A stretch of DNA of 64,000 nt from IMG/VR virus record IMGVR_UViG_3300029922_000001, positions 377,499 through 441,498 of that record. One strand, 5' to 3'. The position numbers and the translations under genes were made by a program. The stretch's first letter is position 1. Every line of letters starts with the position of its first letter. Below, piece after piece: positions 16,108-23,728 of the stretch. Source of the DNA: a virus. The notes beneath the pieces are model-generated. The model was not told the origin of the DNA, did not search any database, and saw only the letters and a list, made by a program, of their open reading frames with translations.

Positions 16108-16587
16108 ATGGATATAACTCCTATAACTCCTAATACTCCTAATACTCCTAATACTCCTAATACTCCTAATACTCCTACAGTGACAATTGATAGACCTAAG
16201 TGGAGAACAGGAGGGGTACGGAATTCTTACAACTTCGGTCCTACATGTCTTAGAAATCATAAAGGATTGAAATGCTGTCTTGGATTTGCTACAGAACAAC
16301 TACTACCATCGTTGTCACATAAACTAAACGAATATGTGACAATACCATCTAGAATTACTTTTCCAGAAGATTATAAACAACTTGAATTTATTAATCTCTT
16401 GGTTGATGTAGAAGATACAGGAAGGTCATTGAATTGGGTTTCGGAAGCTGTTAACATTAATGATAGTAAACTAATTACACTAGAGAAGAAAGAAGAAATG
16501 CTGACTAAACTCTTTGGAGAAAATGGTATCAATCTCGTGTTCACTGGAAAATATACTCCAGAACAAGAACAAATAAAAGCGTGTTAA
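16108..16587 (+). CDS. CCLGF-family protein, copy 4, with TPN repeat
   Basis: 159 aa. Begins directly after the stop of copy 3. N-terminus contains five or more TPN tripeptides encoded by a 9-bp repeat (about 16126-16180), then DRPKWRTGG and KCCLGFATEQLLPS and the family tail. The repeat lengthens the disordered N-terminus found in copies 1 and 3. Confidence 0.85.
   Translation: MDITPITPNTPNTPNTPNTPNTPTVTIDRPKWRTGGVRNSYNFGPTCLRNHKGLKCCLGFATEQLLPSLSHKLNEYVTIPSRITFPEDYKQLEFINLLVDVEDTGRSLNWVSEAVNINDSKLITLEKKEEMLTKLFGENGINLVFTGKYTPEQEQIKAC
16126..16180 (+). repeat. 9-bp in-frame tandem repeat (ACTCCTAAT)
   Basis: About six units encoding Thr-Pro-Asn in the N-terminus of copy 4. Unit length is a multiple of 3, so copy-number change keeps the frame. 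Confidence 0.9.
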
Positions 16588-16625
16588 GTAGAATAGAGTA
16601 GGAGTAAATGAAAACAAAAGCATAA

Positions 16626-16700
16626 ATGATAGAAGATGCAAAATTTGGACTGATTATAGCAGTGGTTATCGCTGTTATTCTTTTTATTTTTGCAAACTAA
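16626..16700 (+). CDS. Tiny membrane peptide, 24 aa
   Basis: MIEDAKFG followed by a single hydrophobic helix (LIIAVVIAVILFIF) and a stop at 16698-16700. No clear promoter; lies between copy 4 and the next gene. Similar one-helix peptides recur at 36480, 38754, 49267 and 57781. Confidence 0.5.
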   Translation: MIEDAKFGLIIAVVIAVILFIFAN

Positions 16701-16715
16701 AGAAAAGGAAATAGA

Positions 16716-17111
16716 ATGATTATGACAACAACAGAATCTTGGGTTAATGCATGGGTTGATAAAGAACTAGCAATCATGATTGCAGAAATCGAAAGAATTG
16801 AAAACTATTACTATAAACATATTCGAAGACATGTTAGAGTTAGACCTGATTCAAAATTTCGATGTAAACTTAAAGTGAATCCTTATCAATTTAATGATCA
16901 AGATGAATTTAAAAGACAATTGGAATATAGATTCGCTAGACCTAATAAAGTCAATATCGAAATTGATAAAGAATATGAGGGTCCGTGGTGGGTCTATGTG
17001 AAACCAAATATTCCTGAGAAAACTACTGTGGAAAAAATGATCGAAGAACTGGATGCACTAACTGTAAAGAATGCAGATTGGAGAAAATGGTATCAATCTC
17101 GTGTTCACTAG
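16716..17111 (+). CDS. Hypothetical protein with 3' end copied from CCLGF copy 4
   Basis: 131 aa, charged, Tyr/Arg-rich, unknown. SD-like AAAGGAAA precedes ATG 16716 (ATG 16722 also possible). The last codons come from a segment (about 17084-17150) that repeats about 75 bp from the end of copy 4 (about 16516-16595) in another frame, so the C-terminus is chimeric. Confidence 0.75.
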   Translation: MIMTTTESWVNAWVDKELAIMIAEIERIENYYYKHIRRHVRVRPDSKFRCKLKVNPYQFNDQDEFKRQLEYRFARPNKVNIEIDKEYEGPWWVYVKPNIPEKTTVEKMIEELDALTVKNADWRKWYQSRVH

Positions 17112-17159
17112 AAAATATACTCCAGAACAAATAAAAGCGTGTTAAGTAGAGTAAAGTAG

Positions 17160-17230
17160 AATAGAGTAGGAGTTTTCAGAGTATTAGGAGTTTTCAGAGT
17201 ATTAGGAGTTTTCAGAGTATTAGGAGTATT
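17160..17230 (+). repeat. 18-bp tandem repeat (AGGAGTTTTCAGAGTATT)
   Basis: Three near-perfect units followed by a partial one, between two genes. AGGAG/CTCCT words recur from 15.1 to 17.6 kb (also CTCCTAGAA units at 17589-17630), marking this stretch as a repeat-prone zone. Confidence 0.9.
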
Positions 17231-17275
17231 TACTAGGTCTTTAGGAAATCTAGTAAGCGAGATAGTATAATTATT

Positions 17276-17596
17276 ATGATGACCGCCAATACAACCAATA
17301 CAACCAACACTATTAATATTGATGACTTCATAGGACAACAAGCACTGAAAGCTAAAGCTAAACAAGAACTTGAAGTGCAAATGAAAATGAATAAGATTAT
17401 TCAACATGTTGATAAATACATGGATAGGTATATTAAAGAATATCCTATGAATCCTTACTTCCGATTGCAAACACCAATCAGTGATCAAGGATTCTATCAA
17501 GTTATTCAATGGAACCAATTTGATAATGTGGCATTTACTGATGAACTACATGAAATGATTAATTCAGAAAATGGAGAAGATCAAGAAGACTCCTAG
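17276..17596 (+). CDS. Hypothetical protein with NTT-repeat N-terminus
   Basis: 106 aa. Starts MMTANTTNTTNT, again a short-repeat N-terminus, followed by a charged helical domain and an acidic C-terminus. ATG 4 nt after TATAAT (17266-17271). Confidence 0.75.
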   Translation: MMTANTTNTTNTINIDDFIGQQALKAKAKQELEVQMKMNKIIQHVDKYMDRYIKEYPMNPYFRLQTPISDQGFYQVIQWNQFDNVAFTDELHEMINSENGEDQEDS

Positions 17597-18165
17597 AACT
17601 CCTAGAACTCCTAGAACTCTTAGAACTCCTAAAACTTTCTGGGAAAATCCTGGGCGAATCTGGGAATTTCATGGGAAAAACATGGGAATAAAGTTGATAT
17701 AAAATTCAACTCCGAGACGTTGAAGTTTATATAATTTTATAGATTTGCTGAGAATGTATTAAAAATAGTATTAATTTAAGCTTGAGTGATCTAAAAAATG
17801 ATATTACTGATATGAACTAAGATAATAAATTTTTTGAAATTAAGGTATCAAGAGAATATAACTGCGAAAACGTTGTTTTTTCAAAAAATGAGAGAAAGTT
17901 TTCAAAAATAACTTTAATAGATGCTACCGGAGCAATTTTAATGTAATTTTTTGAATTGACTATATAAAAATGAACTTGTTACTGTTAAAGTTTTTCAAAA
18001 AACAATATTGAATTTCGAAAGACTGGATAAGGTTTTTGAGAGGTTGTTTTTATATAAACTTTGTAAGTTTTTTGGAGTTCTTGGGTACTTTTCGTGTTCA
18101 CCGTAAAAAATTAAAAAACACACGATGGTCTGATATCGAAAGTATTAATCTGTATAAAGTAGAAT
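17597..18165. other. Gene-free AT-rich stretch with short repeats
   Basis: 569 nt without a credible gene. Begins with four CTCCTAGAA-type 9-mers (to about 17630), then five TGGGAA/TGGGCGAA words between 17638 and 17690, then an AT-rich stretch with many TTTTTC/GAAAAA runs and TTCGAAA words. Could hold a replication origin, a regulator binding region or a decayed gene; a -10-like TATAAA precedes the gene at 18166. Confidence 0.6.
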
Positions 18166-18648
18166 ATGGCAATAACTGATACAGTAGAATCACTTTCACA
18201 ACAATTGCAGGACTTAAAAAATGAGATGGCTCAGCAAATTGGCACAATAAGTGGTAATCAGCAAAATGCTATTAATTCTGCCATTAGTGTTTATGTTACT
18301 GATTTACAAAATGCAATAGATACTCATGTTGCTGAAATTGCCGCTTTAAATTCCGCTCATGCTGCTGAGATATCAAAGTTAAAATCAGACTATGATAAAG
18401 AGATATCCTTAATAGAATCATTACGTTGTGAGGAACGTAATGCGCTTCAGACTACGTATAATAATATGGTCATTCAGAAAGACGCAGCGAAAGCGAATGT
18501 TGAATTTACGTTAGGAACTCAAATAGATAATTTAAAGAACAGTGTTATTGAGTTAAGTAATTCGGTCACAAAATTAAATAATGTTATCAAGGGTAAAGAT
18601 TCGAAAATCATTGAGTTATTGAACGCATCTAAGGTAAATCTTAGTTGA
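18166..18648 (+). CDS. Coiled-coil protein
   Basis: 160 aa, Ala/Ser/Asn/Gln-rich, with heptad-like helices over almost its whole length (LSQQLQDLKNEM, then HAAEISKLKSDYDKEI, then LKNSVIELSNSVTKLNNVI). Single cysteine. Expected to be a rod-like oligomer; a structural or scaffolding role is possible but unproven. Upstream -10-like TATAAA; no class A box. Confidence 0.8.
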   Translation: MAITDTVESLSQQLQDLKNEMAQQIGTISGNQQNAINSAISVYVTDLQNAIDTHVAEIAALNSAHAAEISKLKSDYDKEISLIESLRCEERNALQTTYNNMVIQKDAAKANVEFTLGTQIDNLKNSVIELSNSVTKLNNVIKGKDSKIIELLNASKVNLS

Positions 18649-18667
18649 TTGAACCTATAATAGATTG

Positions 18668-19012
18668 ATGATGTTAACAGACTTCGGAGTTTTCCCCACC
18701 TTACAAATCCTTGAAGGTGTATGGCTAGAATTACGAAATTCGAAAGGAGTTACTAAATTATATCCTCTTTTAGAGGACGAATTAATATCCTCAGATTACA
18801 CAGCACTAGATCCAATAGTATTACATCCTGGTAAATATTGGATAACGATATTCAATGACAGTACACCTATTGTTAATGATATCTTATCTATTGATGTTGA
18901 GTGCATATTGTTTAATTACAAGATAGATTATCAAAAAGATCGTGAAGTAACTTTAAGTAAGAGTTTATTTATAGGTACTGAGGAAGAGTGGTATTGCGAA
19001 ATGGAGATTTAA
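18668..19012 (+). CDS. Hypothetical beta-rich protein
   Basis: 114 aa, unknown, beta-rich by pattern. ATG 18668 is 6 nt after TATAAT (18656-18661); a second ATG follows immediately. Overlaps the region preceding the radical SAM gene. Confidence 0.78.
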   Translation: MMLTDFGVFPTLQILEGVWLELRNSKGVTKLYPLLEDELISSDYTALDPIVLHPGKYWITIFNDSTPIVNDILSIDVECILFNYKIDYQKDREVTLSKSLFIGTEEEWYCEMEI

Positions 19013-19014
19013 GT

Positions 19015-19647
19015 TTGGGTAGTTTTCAATTACATTCAGAGATTAGTAAATCTTTTGTAAATGGTCCAACTGAGAGTGGTCGTTATGTATTCTGGGTACA
19101 GGGTTGTCCCTTTGCGTGTCCTGGTTGTTTCAATCCTAGTACTTGGGCATTTACTGGTGGTTATTTAAAGACAGTAGAAGAGTTAGTAAAAGATATATTA
19201 GCGAGTGGTTGTGATGGTTTAACTATTAGTGGTGGTGAGCCATTATTACAGCGAGAGGCGTTATTGGAATTAATAATTCAATTAGAGCCATATGTATTAC
19301 AAGGAATATTAAAATACGGAATTATTTGTTATAGTGGTTTTGAGATCGAAGAGGTTGAGAAATTCGAAAGATCGGAAGAACTACTAGGACTGCTTGATGT
19401 TTTAATTGACGGGAAATTTGTAGAAAATTTAAAGACAGTAGATTCTATAGCTGGAAGTTCTAATCAACGATTTCATTTTTCGAAAAAGGAAGATAGGGGT
19501 AATTGTATTATTACTTTATCTGACATAGAAGAAATTGATAAAGGTGTTGAAATTCATTCTAGTTCTTTAGAAAAAACTGTACAAATAACAGGCTTCCCCA
19601 ATATAGACCGCAGATTTTTAAAGTCAATAGGTTTAACAGTGAAGTAA
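19015..19647 (+). CDS. NrdG-like radical SAM activating protein
   Basis: About 210 aa. CPFACPGCF (CX3CX2C) is the radical SAM [4Fe-4S] motif, set in the WVQGC...NPSTWAF context of anaerobic ribonucleotide reductase activators, followed by LTISGGEPLLQ for SAM binding. It would generate a glycyl radical on a partner enzyme. No class III reductase (NrdD) is in this window, so the partner is elsewhere in the phage or is the host enzyme. TTG 19015 has GGAG 8 nt upstream; GTG 18988 is the alternative, overlapping the previous gene by 25 nt. Confidence 0.85.
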   Translation: MGSFQLHSEISKSFVNGPTESGRYVFWVQGCPFACPGCFNPSTWAFTGGYLKTVEELVKDILASGCDGLTISGGEPLLQREALLELIIQLEPYVLQGILKYGIICYSGFEIEEVEKFERSEELLGLLDVLIDGKFVENLKTVDSIAGSSNQRFHFSKKEDRGNCIITLSDIEEIDKGVEIHSSSLEKTVQITGFPNIDRRFLKSIGLTVK

Positions 19648-19655
19648 GGAAAATA

Positions 19656-20549
19656 ATGAAAAATAATTCAAAGATACGTGGTATCATAAAATCCGAAGGG
19701 GATCAAGCCCCTTATCAAGTAAAGGGTTTCCCTACTAGTTACAGCAATCACATTCCAGGTGCTAATGTTTTAGCGACGATGAAAGATATAGAAGTATGGT
19801 ATCATTTCATTCGTTGGTATGATCATCCAAATGGTCAAATTGCTTTACAATACTTAGTTCAAAAGTATGATCGTTTTTTTCACAAGACTGCTCACAAGTT
19901 AAGTCATTCTAATCCCCATGAATTTGAGTATGCGGATTTCGTAGGTTTTGCAAGTCAGGGATTTTTATATGCTCTTTTAACTTACGATTTCGAAACAGGA
20001 ATTGAGAAGGGTAGTAGTTTAAACACATGGATTCATAGCAACGCTTATCCATTTGCAAACAACCAGCGTTATTCAGCCAGGATGGTAAGTTCCAATTCTC
20101 ATTTACGTCAAGACATTAAATATGCTGCTGGTGGTTATGATAGTGATCCTGAGAAGAAAGAGTTATTTGAGCGTCAGCGCAATTGGGTAAATGACAGTGA
20201 CATTGCATTAGCTTTACAGCGTGTAAAGTTATTAGATTCTCCAGCTATGTTTTCTGATTTAATGGATAATGATGATGAAGAGTCCCATGAATTATTAATT
20301 GAAGATCCAAACGTTTTAAATGAGGAACAATTAACATTGCGGATTTTGATTAATAACATGAAAGAAACATTTTCAGATGTTGAGCGTAAGATATTCGAAT
20401 ATCATTTTGAGCAAGAGATGAATGCTCAAGAGGTAGCATCAGAGTTATCTTTAGATTATCGCAAGACATTAAATTTGATTCGCAAGATCAAAGAGAAGAG
20501 TGTTGCATATTACAATCAGAGTGAACAAGAGTTAGCATTGGTTGTATAA
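19656..20549 (+). CDS. Phage RNA polymerase sigma factor
   Basis: 297 aa. Residues about 65-150 resemble sigma region 2 (core binding and -10 recognition), including FEYADFVGFASQGFLYALLT and a WIHSNAY segment; residues about 225-290 resemble region 4 with the helix-turn-helix NAQEVASELSLDYRKTLNLI. Regions 1.1 and 3 are short or absent, as in small phage and alternative sigmas. It should redirect host core RNA polymerase to phage promoters, perhaps late genes or the 21-bp-spaced elements. SD AAGGAAAAT precedes ATG. Confidence 0.85.
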   Translation: MKNNSKIRGIIKSEGDQAPYQVKGFPTSYSNHIPGANVLATMKDIEVWYHFIRWYDHPNGQIALQYLVQKYDRFFHKTAHKLSHSNPHEFEYADFVGFASQGFLYALLTYDFETGIEKGSSLNTWIHSNAYPFANNQRYSARMVSSNSHLRQDIKYAAGGYDSDPEKKELFERQRNWVNDSDIALALQRVKLLDSPAMFSDLMDNDDEESHELLIEDPNVLNEEQLTLRILINNMKETFSDVERKIFEYHFEQEMNAQEVASELSLDYRKTLNLIRKIKEKSVAYYNQSEQELALVV

Positions 20550-20573
20550 TCAGATTAGGGAAAATAGGAGATT

Positions 20574-20843
20574 ATGTTACTCAAGAAAGAGATTAAGAAT
20601 CTATATGAATATACTGCTGTGTGCAATGATGAAACCACAGCAGTAGATTTCGAAAACTTTTTAAAGTCATTAGACACTAAGTATTATTTTCGTCAAGGTC
20701 AAAATGTATATTTCATTTGTTCTAAGATGGAAGGATTACAAATAGCTAAACCTTTTATAAAAGAGTTATTAAATAAAAGTAAACTTCTAGAAAGTGAAAA
20801 TTCGAAAGAATCGAAAGATAAAGTCATTGAAGATACGGTATAA
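20574..20843 (+). CDS. Hypothetical protein
   Basis: 89 aa, unknown; charged C-terminal tail (ESENSKESKDKVIED). SD AGGAG 6 nt upstream of ATG. Follows the sigma gene by 24 nt and is probably co-transcribed. Confidence 0.8.
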   Translation: MLLKKEIKNLYEYTAVCNDETTAVDFENFLKSLDTKYYFRQGQNVYFICSKMEGLQIAKPFIKELLNKSKLLESENSKESKDKVIEDTV

Positions 20844-20852
20844 TAGGTTTGT

Positions 20853-21215
20853 ATGTTAGTAGCAGATCCCCACGTTAAAGTAAGACCAGGAATTGAGGAT
20901 TTTGAAAATACTCCAAGCGGCTTTGATAGTTTGTTTGGTCCATCATTTCCCAACCATGTATATTTGATTGAGTACCCTGGCAATTTATATGCATTATATT
21001 TCCATAAGGGTGATCGTGGTATAGCTTGCTTTTCGTCAGAAGGTCGTGCTATAATGTACATGGATCACTTAGTTGGGGATGTTCCACCTGGGAGTAAGGT
21101 CACTAAATTAACATTAGATGATGCTTTAGATAAAGCTAAAGCTAAGGGCGATCCAATTGTTGGTATTTTCTTATTAGATAATATTGACAATCCTCAAATT
21201 CAGTATGTAGTTTAA
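20853..21215 (+). CDS. Hypothetical protein
   Basis: 120 aa, soluble alpha/beta protein of unknown family. TATAAT 20839-20844 overlaps the end of the previous gene; ATG 8 nt after it. Confidence 0.8.
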   Translation: MLVADPHVKVRPGIEDFENTPSGFDSLFGPSFPNHVYLIEYPGNLYALYFHKGDRGIACFSSEGRAIMYMDHLVGDVPPGSKVTKLTLDDALDKAKAKGDPIVGIFLLDNIDNPQIQYVV

Positions 21216-21257
21216 CTCACTACTGAATTATAATAAGATACGGAGAAAAATAAAAAC

Positions 21258-21761
21258 ATGAATAAATTAAGTCTCGTTGCAATCGCTACACTCGCGTTGT
21301 CAGCTATGGGTTTTGCCCAAACAACAACCCAAACCACAACAACCACAACAAAGGTTGTCACGACCACAACAAATGCTAAGCCAACTGTTTATGTTGCTAA
21401 GTCAAATCAACAAGTCAAGGAACAGTCTATTGCTGTTACCACTAATTCTAATGGAATTAGTCTAACCTATCTTCATGATGGTTATCAAGGTATGGTTGGT
21501 GTAACTGGTCAAGTTACACAATTGCTTCCTCGTTTGAGCCTAGATGCTCTAGTTGTTACTCCATTGGTTAAGACAGGTACTACAAGTCAAGCTTGGGTTG
21601 GTGGTGCTTTACAGTACGATCTTTTAGGCAAGCCTCTAAGTGGTTGGTCAGTTAATCTACTTGGTGGATATAAGGGTTGGGACGTTACTCAGCCATTCTC
21701 AGCGCAAACTCTTAAATTCCAGAACTTTGTTGTTGGATTCACAGTAGGACGCCAGTTCTAA
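21258..21761 (+). CDS. Secreted outer-membrane-like protein
   Basis: 167 aa. Sec signal peptide (1-20, cleavage after GFA), a Thr-rich repeat segment (TTTQTTTTTT) and a C-terminal domain of alternating beta-strands ending GFTVGRQF with a terminal Phe, the signature of outer-membrane beta-barrels. Only a few strands fit in 130 residues, so it may form an oligomeric or small barrel. SD GGAG lies 11-14 nt before ATG. Followed by a strong terminator. A surface-altering role such as superinfection exclusion is an inference. Confidence 0.85.
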   Translation: MNKLSLVAIATLALSAMGFAQTTTQTTTTTTKVVTTTTNAKPTVYVAKSNQQVKEQSIAVTTNSNGISLTYLHDGYQGMVGVTGQVTQLLPRLSLDALVVTPLVKTGTTSQAWVGGALQYDLLGKPLSGWSVNLLGGYKGWDVTQPFSAQTLKFQNFVVGFTVGRQF

Positions 21762-21825
21762 GAACTCTTAGAGTTCTAATTTAGATTTTCGAAAATCGAA
21801 AGATTTAGAAATTCGAAAATTCGAA

Positions 21826-21860
21826 AAGACCCTAACTAGGATTATCTAGTTAGGGTCTTT
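21826..21860 (+). terminator. Rho-independent terminator
   Basis: Perfect 14-bp stem AAGACCCTAACTAG / CTAGTTAGGGTCTT with a 6-nt loop and a short T tract. Ends the 21258 transcript. Confidence 0.92.
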
Positions 21861-21876
21861 GTGTTTATAATAGAGT

Positions 21877-22485
21877 ATGAATGATATTGGTATTTTACCT
21901 GGAAGTATTGAAGAAAAATTTTGTCATTATATGACAACTCTTAATGGACGTGTATTTTTAGCTCAATCATTTTGTAAACGAATTAATGAAGCAATGGAGC
22001 CTTATTTAAAAGCATTAGATTGTATATTAGGTAATACTCATTTTGAGTATGCCACTAATGCAGATAGAGGTAAAGTTCTTCCATTAGTAGAAATTGCTTG
22101 TTATCCCACAGTTAAATTTGATGATAAAGAGAACTGGGTAAAGCTTTGGAATAATCATGGTGTAGAAAGAGTTAAGAATTCTTTATTAAGACAATTATTA
22201 GCTAAGTTTACTGAAGCTGCAAATAAAGCTGGTTATGAAATTAATTTTTCAGATGCGGAAACTATCACTACTGATGAAATTGTCAAAAATTCACAATTAG
22301 GAATGAGTGGTAAAATCCACATTAATGAAATTACTTGTTTACCTGCTGATTCTCAAGGTGGAATTAAAGAACATTACAATGATGAAACAGGTGAATTAAT
22401 ATGGCGTAGTGAAACCCCACGTCCTGCAACATTAGGTCATGTTAATTATTTTGAGGTTGGAATTATTATAGAGGATAAAAAATAA
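21877..22485 (+). CDS. Hypothetical protein
   Basis: 202 aa, soluble, unknown family. ATG 5 nt after TATAAT (21866-21871), leaderless-like although outside the class A set. Confidence 0.83.
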   Translation: MNDIGILPGSIEEKFCHYMTTLNGRVFLAQSFCKRINEAMEPYLKALDCILGNTHFEYATNADRGKVLPLVEIACYPTVKFDDKENWVKLWNNHGVERVKNSLLRQLLAKFTEAANKAGYEINFSDAETITTDEIVKNSQLGMSGKIHINEITCLPADSQGGIKEHYNDETGELIWRSETPRPATLGHVNYFEVGIIIEDKK

Positions 22486-22778
22486 TGGAATTATTTGGAT
22501 TTTTAGCTAGAAAGAATAGATGGTCAAAAGAAACATTTCCAACAGTTACTGTTGATGGTGTTCTCAATCATATTGTAGAAGAGATAAAAGAGATTAAAGC
22601 TAAACCTGATGACTTAGAAGAATGGATTGATTTAATACTATTAGCATTTGATGGAGTACATAGGGCAGGTTTCACGCCTCATGAGTTAATTAAAATGTTA
22701 GAGTATAAGCAAGATAAGAACACTAAGCGCAATTGGAATGCGGTTAATTCAGAAGGTTATCATAAACACGTTGAGTAA
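22485..22778 (+). CDS. MazG-like dATP/dGTP diphosphohydrolase
   Basis: 97 aa. Pattern FPxxTxxGVLxHIxEEIKEI, then PDDLEEWIDLILLAFDG and KxDKNxKRNW, matching the small all-alpha NTP pyrophosphohydrolases (the dATP/dGTP family, DUF550 type) with EExxE and ExxxD metal-binding helices. It would hydrolyse dATP/dGTP to the monophosphates and pyrophosphate. In phages with 2-aminoadenine DNA a relative (MazZ) supplies dGMP; no PurZ partner is visible here, so a housecleaning role is equally possible. Coupled to the previous gene as TAATG. Confidence 0.82.
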   Translation: MELFGFLARKNRWSKETFPTVTVDGVLNHIVEEIKEIKAKPDDLEEWIDLILLAFDGVHRAGFTPHELIKMLEYKQDKNTKRNWNAVNSEGYHKHVE

Positions 22779-22780
22779 TA

Positions 22781-22817
22781 AGTGTATAGATAAAATCATT
22801 TAGGGGAAATGGGGAAA
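22781..22817 (+). promoter_or_regulatory. TGTATA-21-TGGGGA element, copy 1
   Basis: TGTATA 22783-22788 and TGGGGA 22810-22815, separated by 21 bp. Lies directly after the MazG-like gene and downstream of the convergent minus-strand gene. Confidence 0.75.
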
Positions 22818-22873
22818 CTCATTCATCTTCATCCCTTTCCGACCATCCCAGAATACTAATAGCTAGAGCTTCC

Positions 22874-22993
22874 CTAATTTTTACAATTGGTTACGTATCG
22901 TGCATCTTTAAGTAAAATAGCAGTAGATCCTACCACATTAGATGGTTCCAATAGATCATAGAGTCTCTGAAGTTTTTTTAGTTGTTCGTTCAT
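22874..22993 (-). CDS. Small minus-strand cassette gene, 39 aa
   Basis: On the minus strand a complete class A promoter (box 23028-23021, TATACT 23005-23000) is followed after 6 nt by ATG (22993-22991) and a 39-codon frame ending in TAG (22876-22874). The peptide begins MNEQLKKLQRLYDLLEP and resembles the helical KLxxL openings of other small proteins here. The only class A cassette seen in reverse orientation. Confidence 0.7.
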   Translation of the reverse strand: MNEQLKKLQRLYDLLEPSNVVGSTAILLKDARYVTNCKN

Positions 22994-23166
22994 GATATAA
23001 GTATACCTTAATTTTGAGTGTTGGGGATTTTTAAAAAAGTCAATAAAAGTATTGACAAATGATTAATTTGTGGTATACTAAAAACAATCTCATGCGGGGA
23101 TGTTCGGAAGTCAAGGCGACTAAAGAAAATCCCCAACACAAAAATTTGAGGTATACTGGACACACA

Positions 23167-23649
23167 ATGGAAAATACTACAACTGTTACGGAAAAGTCTC
23201 GACGTGGGCGAAAGCCTCTAACCTTCATCGGTTTTCTCTCATTTGCGGATGCAAAGGCATATGTACAGGGTCTAAATATCACTTCTATCAAGGCATGGAA
23301 TGAGTGGTGCAAGACTGATGCGCGACCTGAGAGTGTACCTGCTGCTCCTGGTCTAACTTATCGTGAGGATGGTTGGGTTGGAATGCCTGATTTCCTTGGT
23401 TACACTGCTTCTGGTCGTGGTCGTCCTCTTGGTAGCAAGAACAATACAGTAGTTGATGTAGTCACTACTGAAGTTCTCAACGCTGCTGATACTTATGCTG
23501 CTTCTGTAGTTGTTGGAGATGAAGCTGCTGAAGTTGCTACTGGTGATGTTACGACTATTGAGGATGCTGTTCTTATCAATCTCATTGATAATATTCCTGA
23601 CGTAGTTGCTGAAGTTCTTGCTGAGCAAGAAGCTGCAAACGTCGCCTAA
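23167..23649 (+). CDS. AT-hook and integrase-repeat (SIRPR-like) DNA-binding protein
   Basis: 160 aa. N-terminal RRGRKP (AT-hook core), a domain with FADAKAYVQGLNITSIKAW, EWCKTDARPESVPAAP and DGWVGMPDFLGY matching the phage-integrase repeat unit, then a second AT-hook GRGRPLGS and an Ala/Val/Asp-rich acidic tail. Likely binds AT-rich DNA. Paralogue at 45605. Two promoters: class A TATACT 23152-23157 before ATG 23167, and TTGACA-16-TATACT (23052-23079) before an in-frame ATG 23092 that would add 25 residues. Confidence 0.86.
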   Translation: MENTTTVTEKSRRGRKPLTFIGFLSFADAKAYVQGLNITSIKAWNEWCKTDARPESVPAAPGLTYREDGWVGMPDFLGYTASGRGRPLGSKNNTVVDVVTTEVLNAADTYAASVVVGDEAAEVATGDVTTIEDAVLINLIDNIPDVVAEVLAEQEAANVA

Positions 23650-23670
23650 TCAAGCGTAAATAACAACAAT

Positions 23671-23713
23671 AAAGTGCAAGCTAGGGATTAAAAAAATTCT
23701 CTACTTGCACTTT
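23671..23713 (+). terminator. Hairpin, probable terminator
   Basis: AAAGTGCAAG (23671-23680) pairs perfectly with CTTGCACTTT (23704-23713) around a 23-nt AT-rich loop; T-run is short. Follows the AT-hook gene. Confidence 0.65.
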
Positions 23714-23728
23714 ACTATCTCATTGGGG

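Noticed and set aside
18988-19014. GTG 18988 as start of the NrdG-like gene
   Set aside because: It overlaps the previous gene by 25 nt and has a poorly spaced SD, whereas TTG 19015 has GGAG 8 nt upstream; not excluded.
21258-21465. Gln/Pro-rich alternative ORF at the start of the outer-membrane-like gene
   Set aside because: Shifted-frame product of the ACA/CAA repeat encoding the Thr-rich segment; no start signal.
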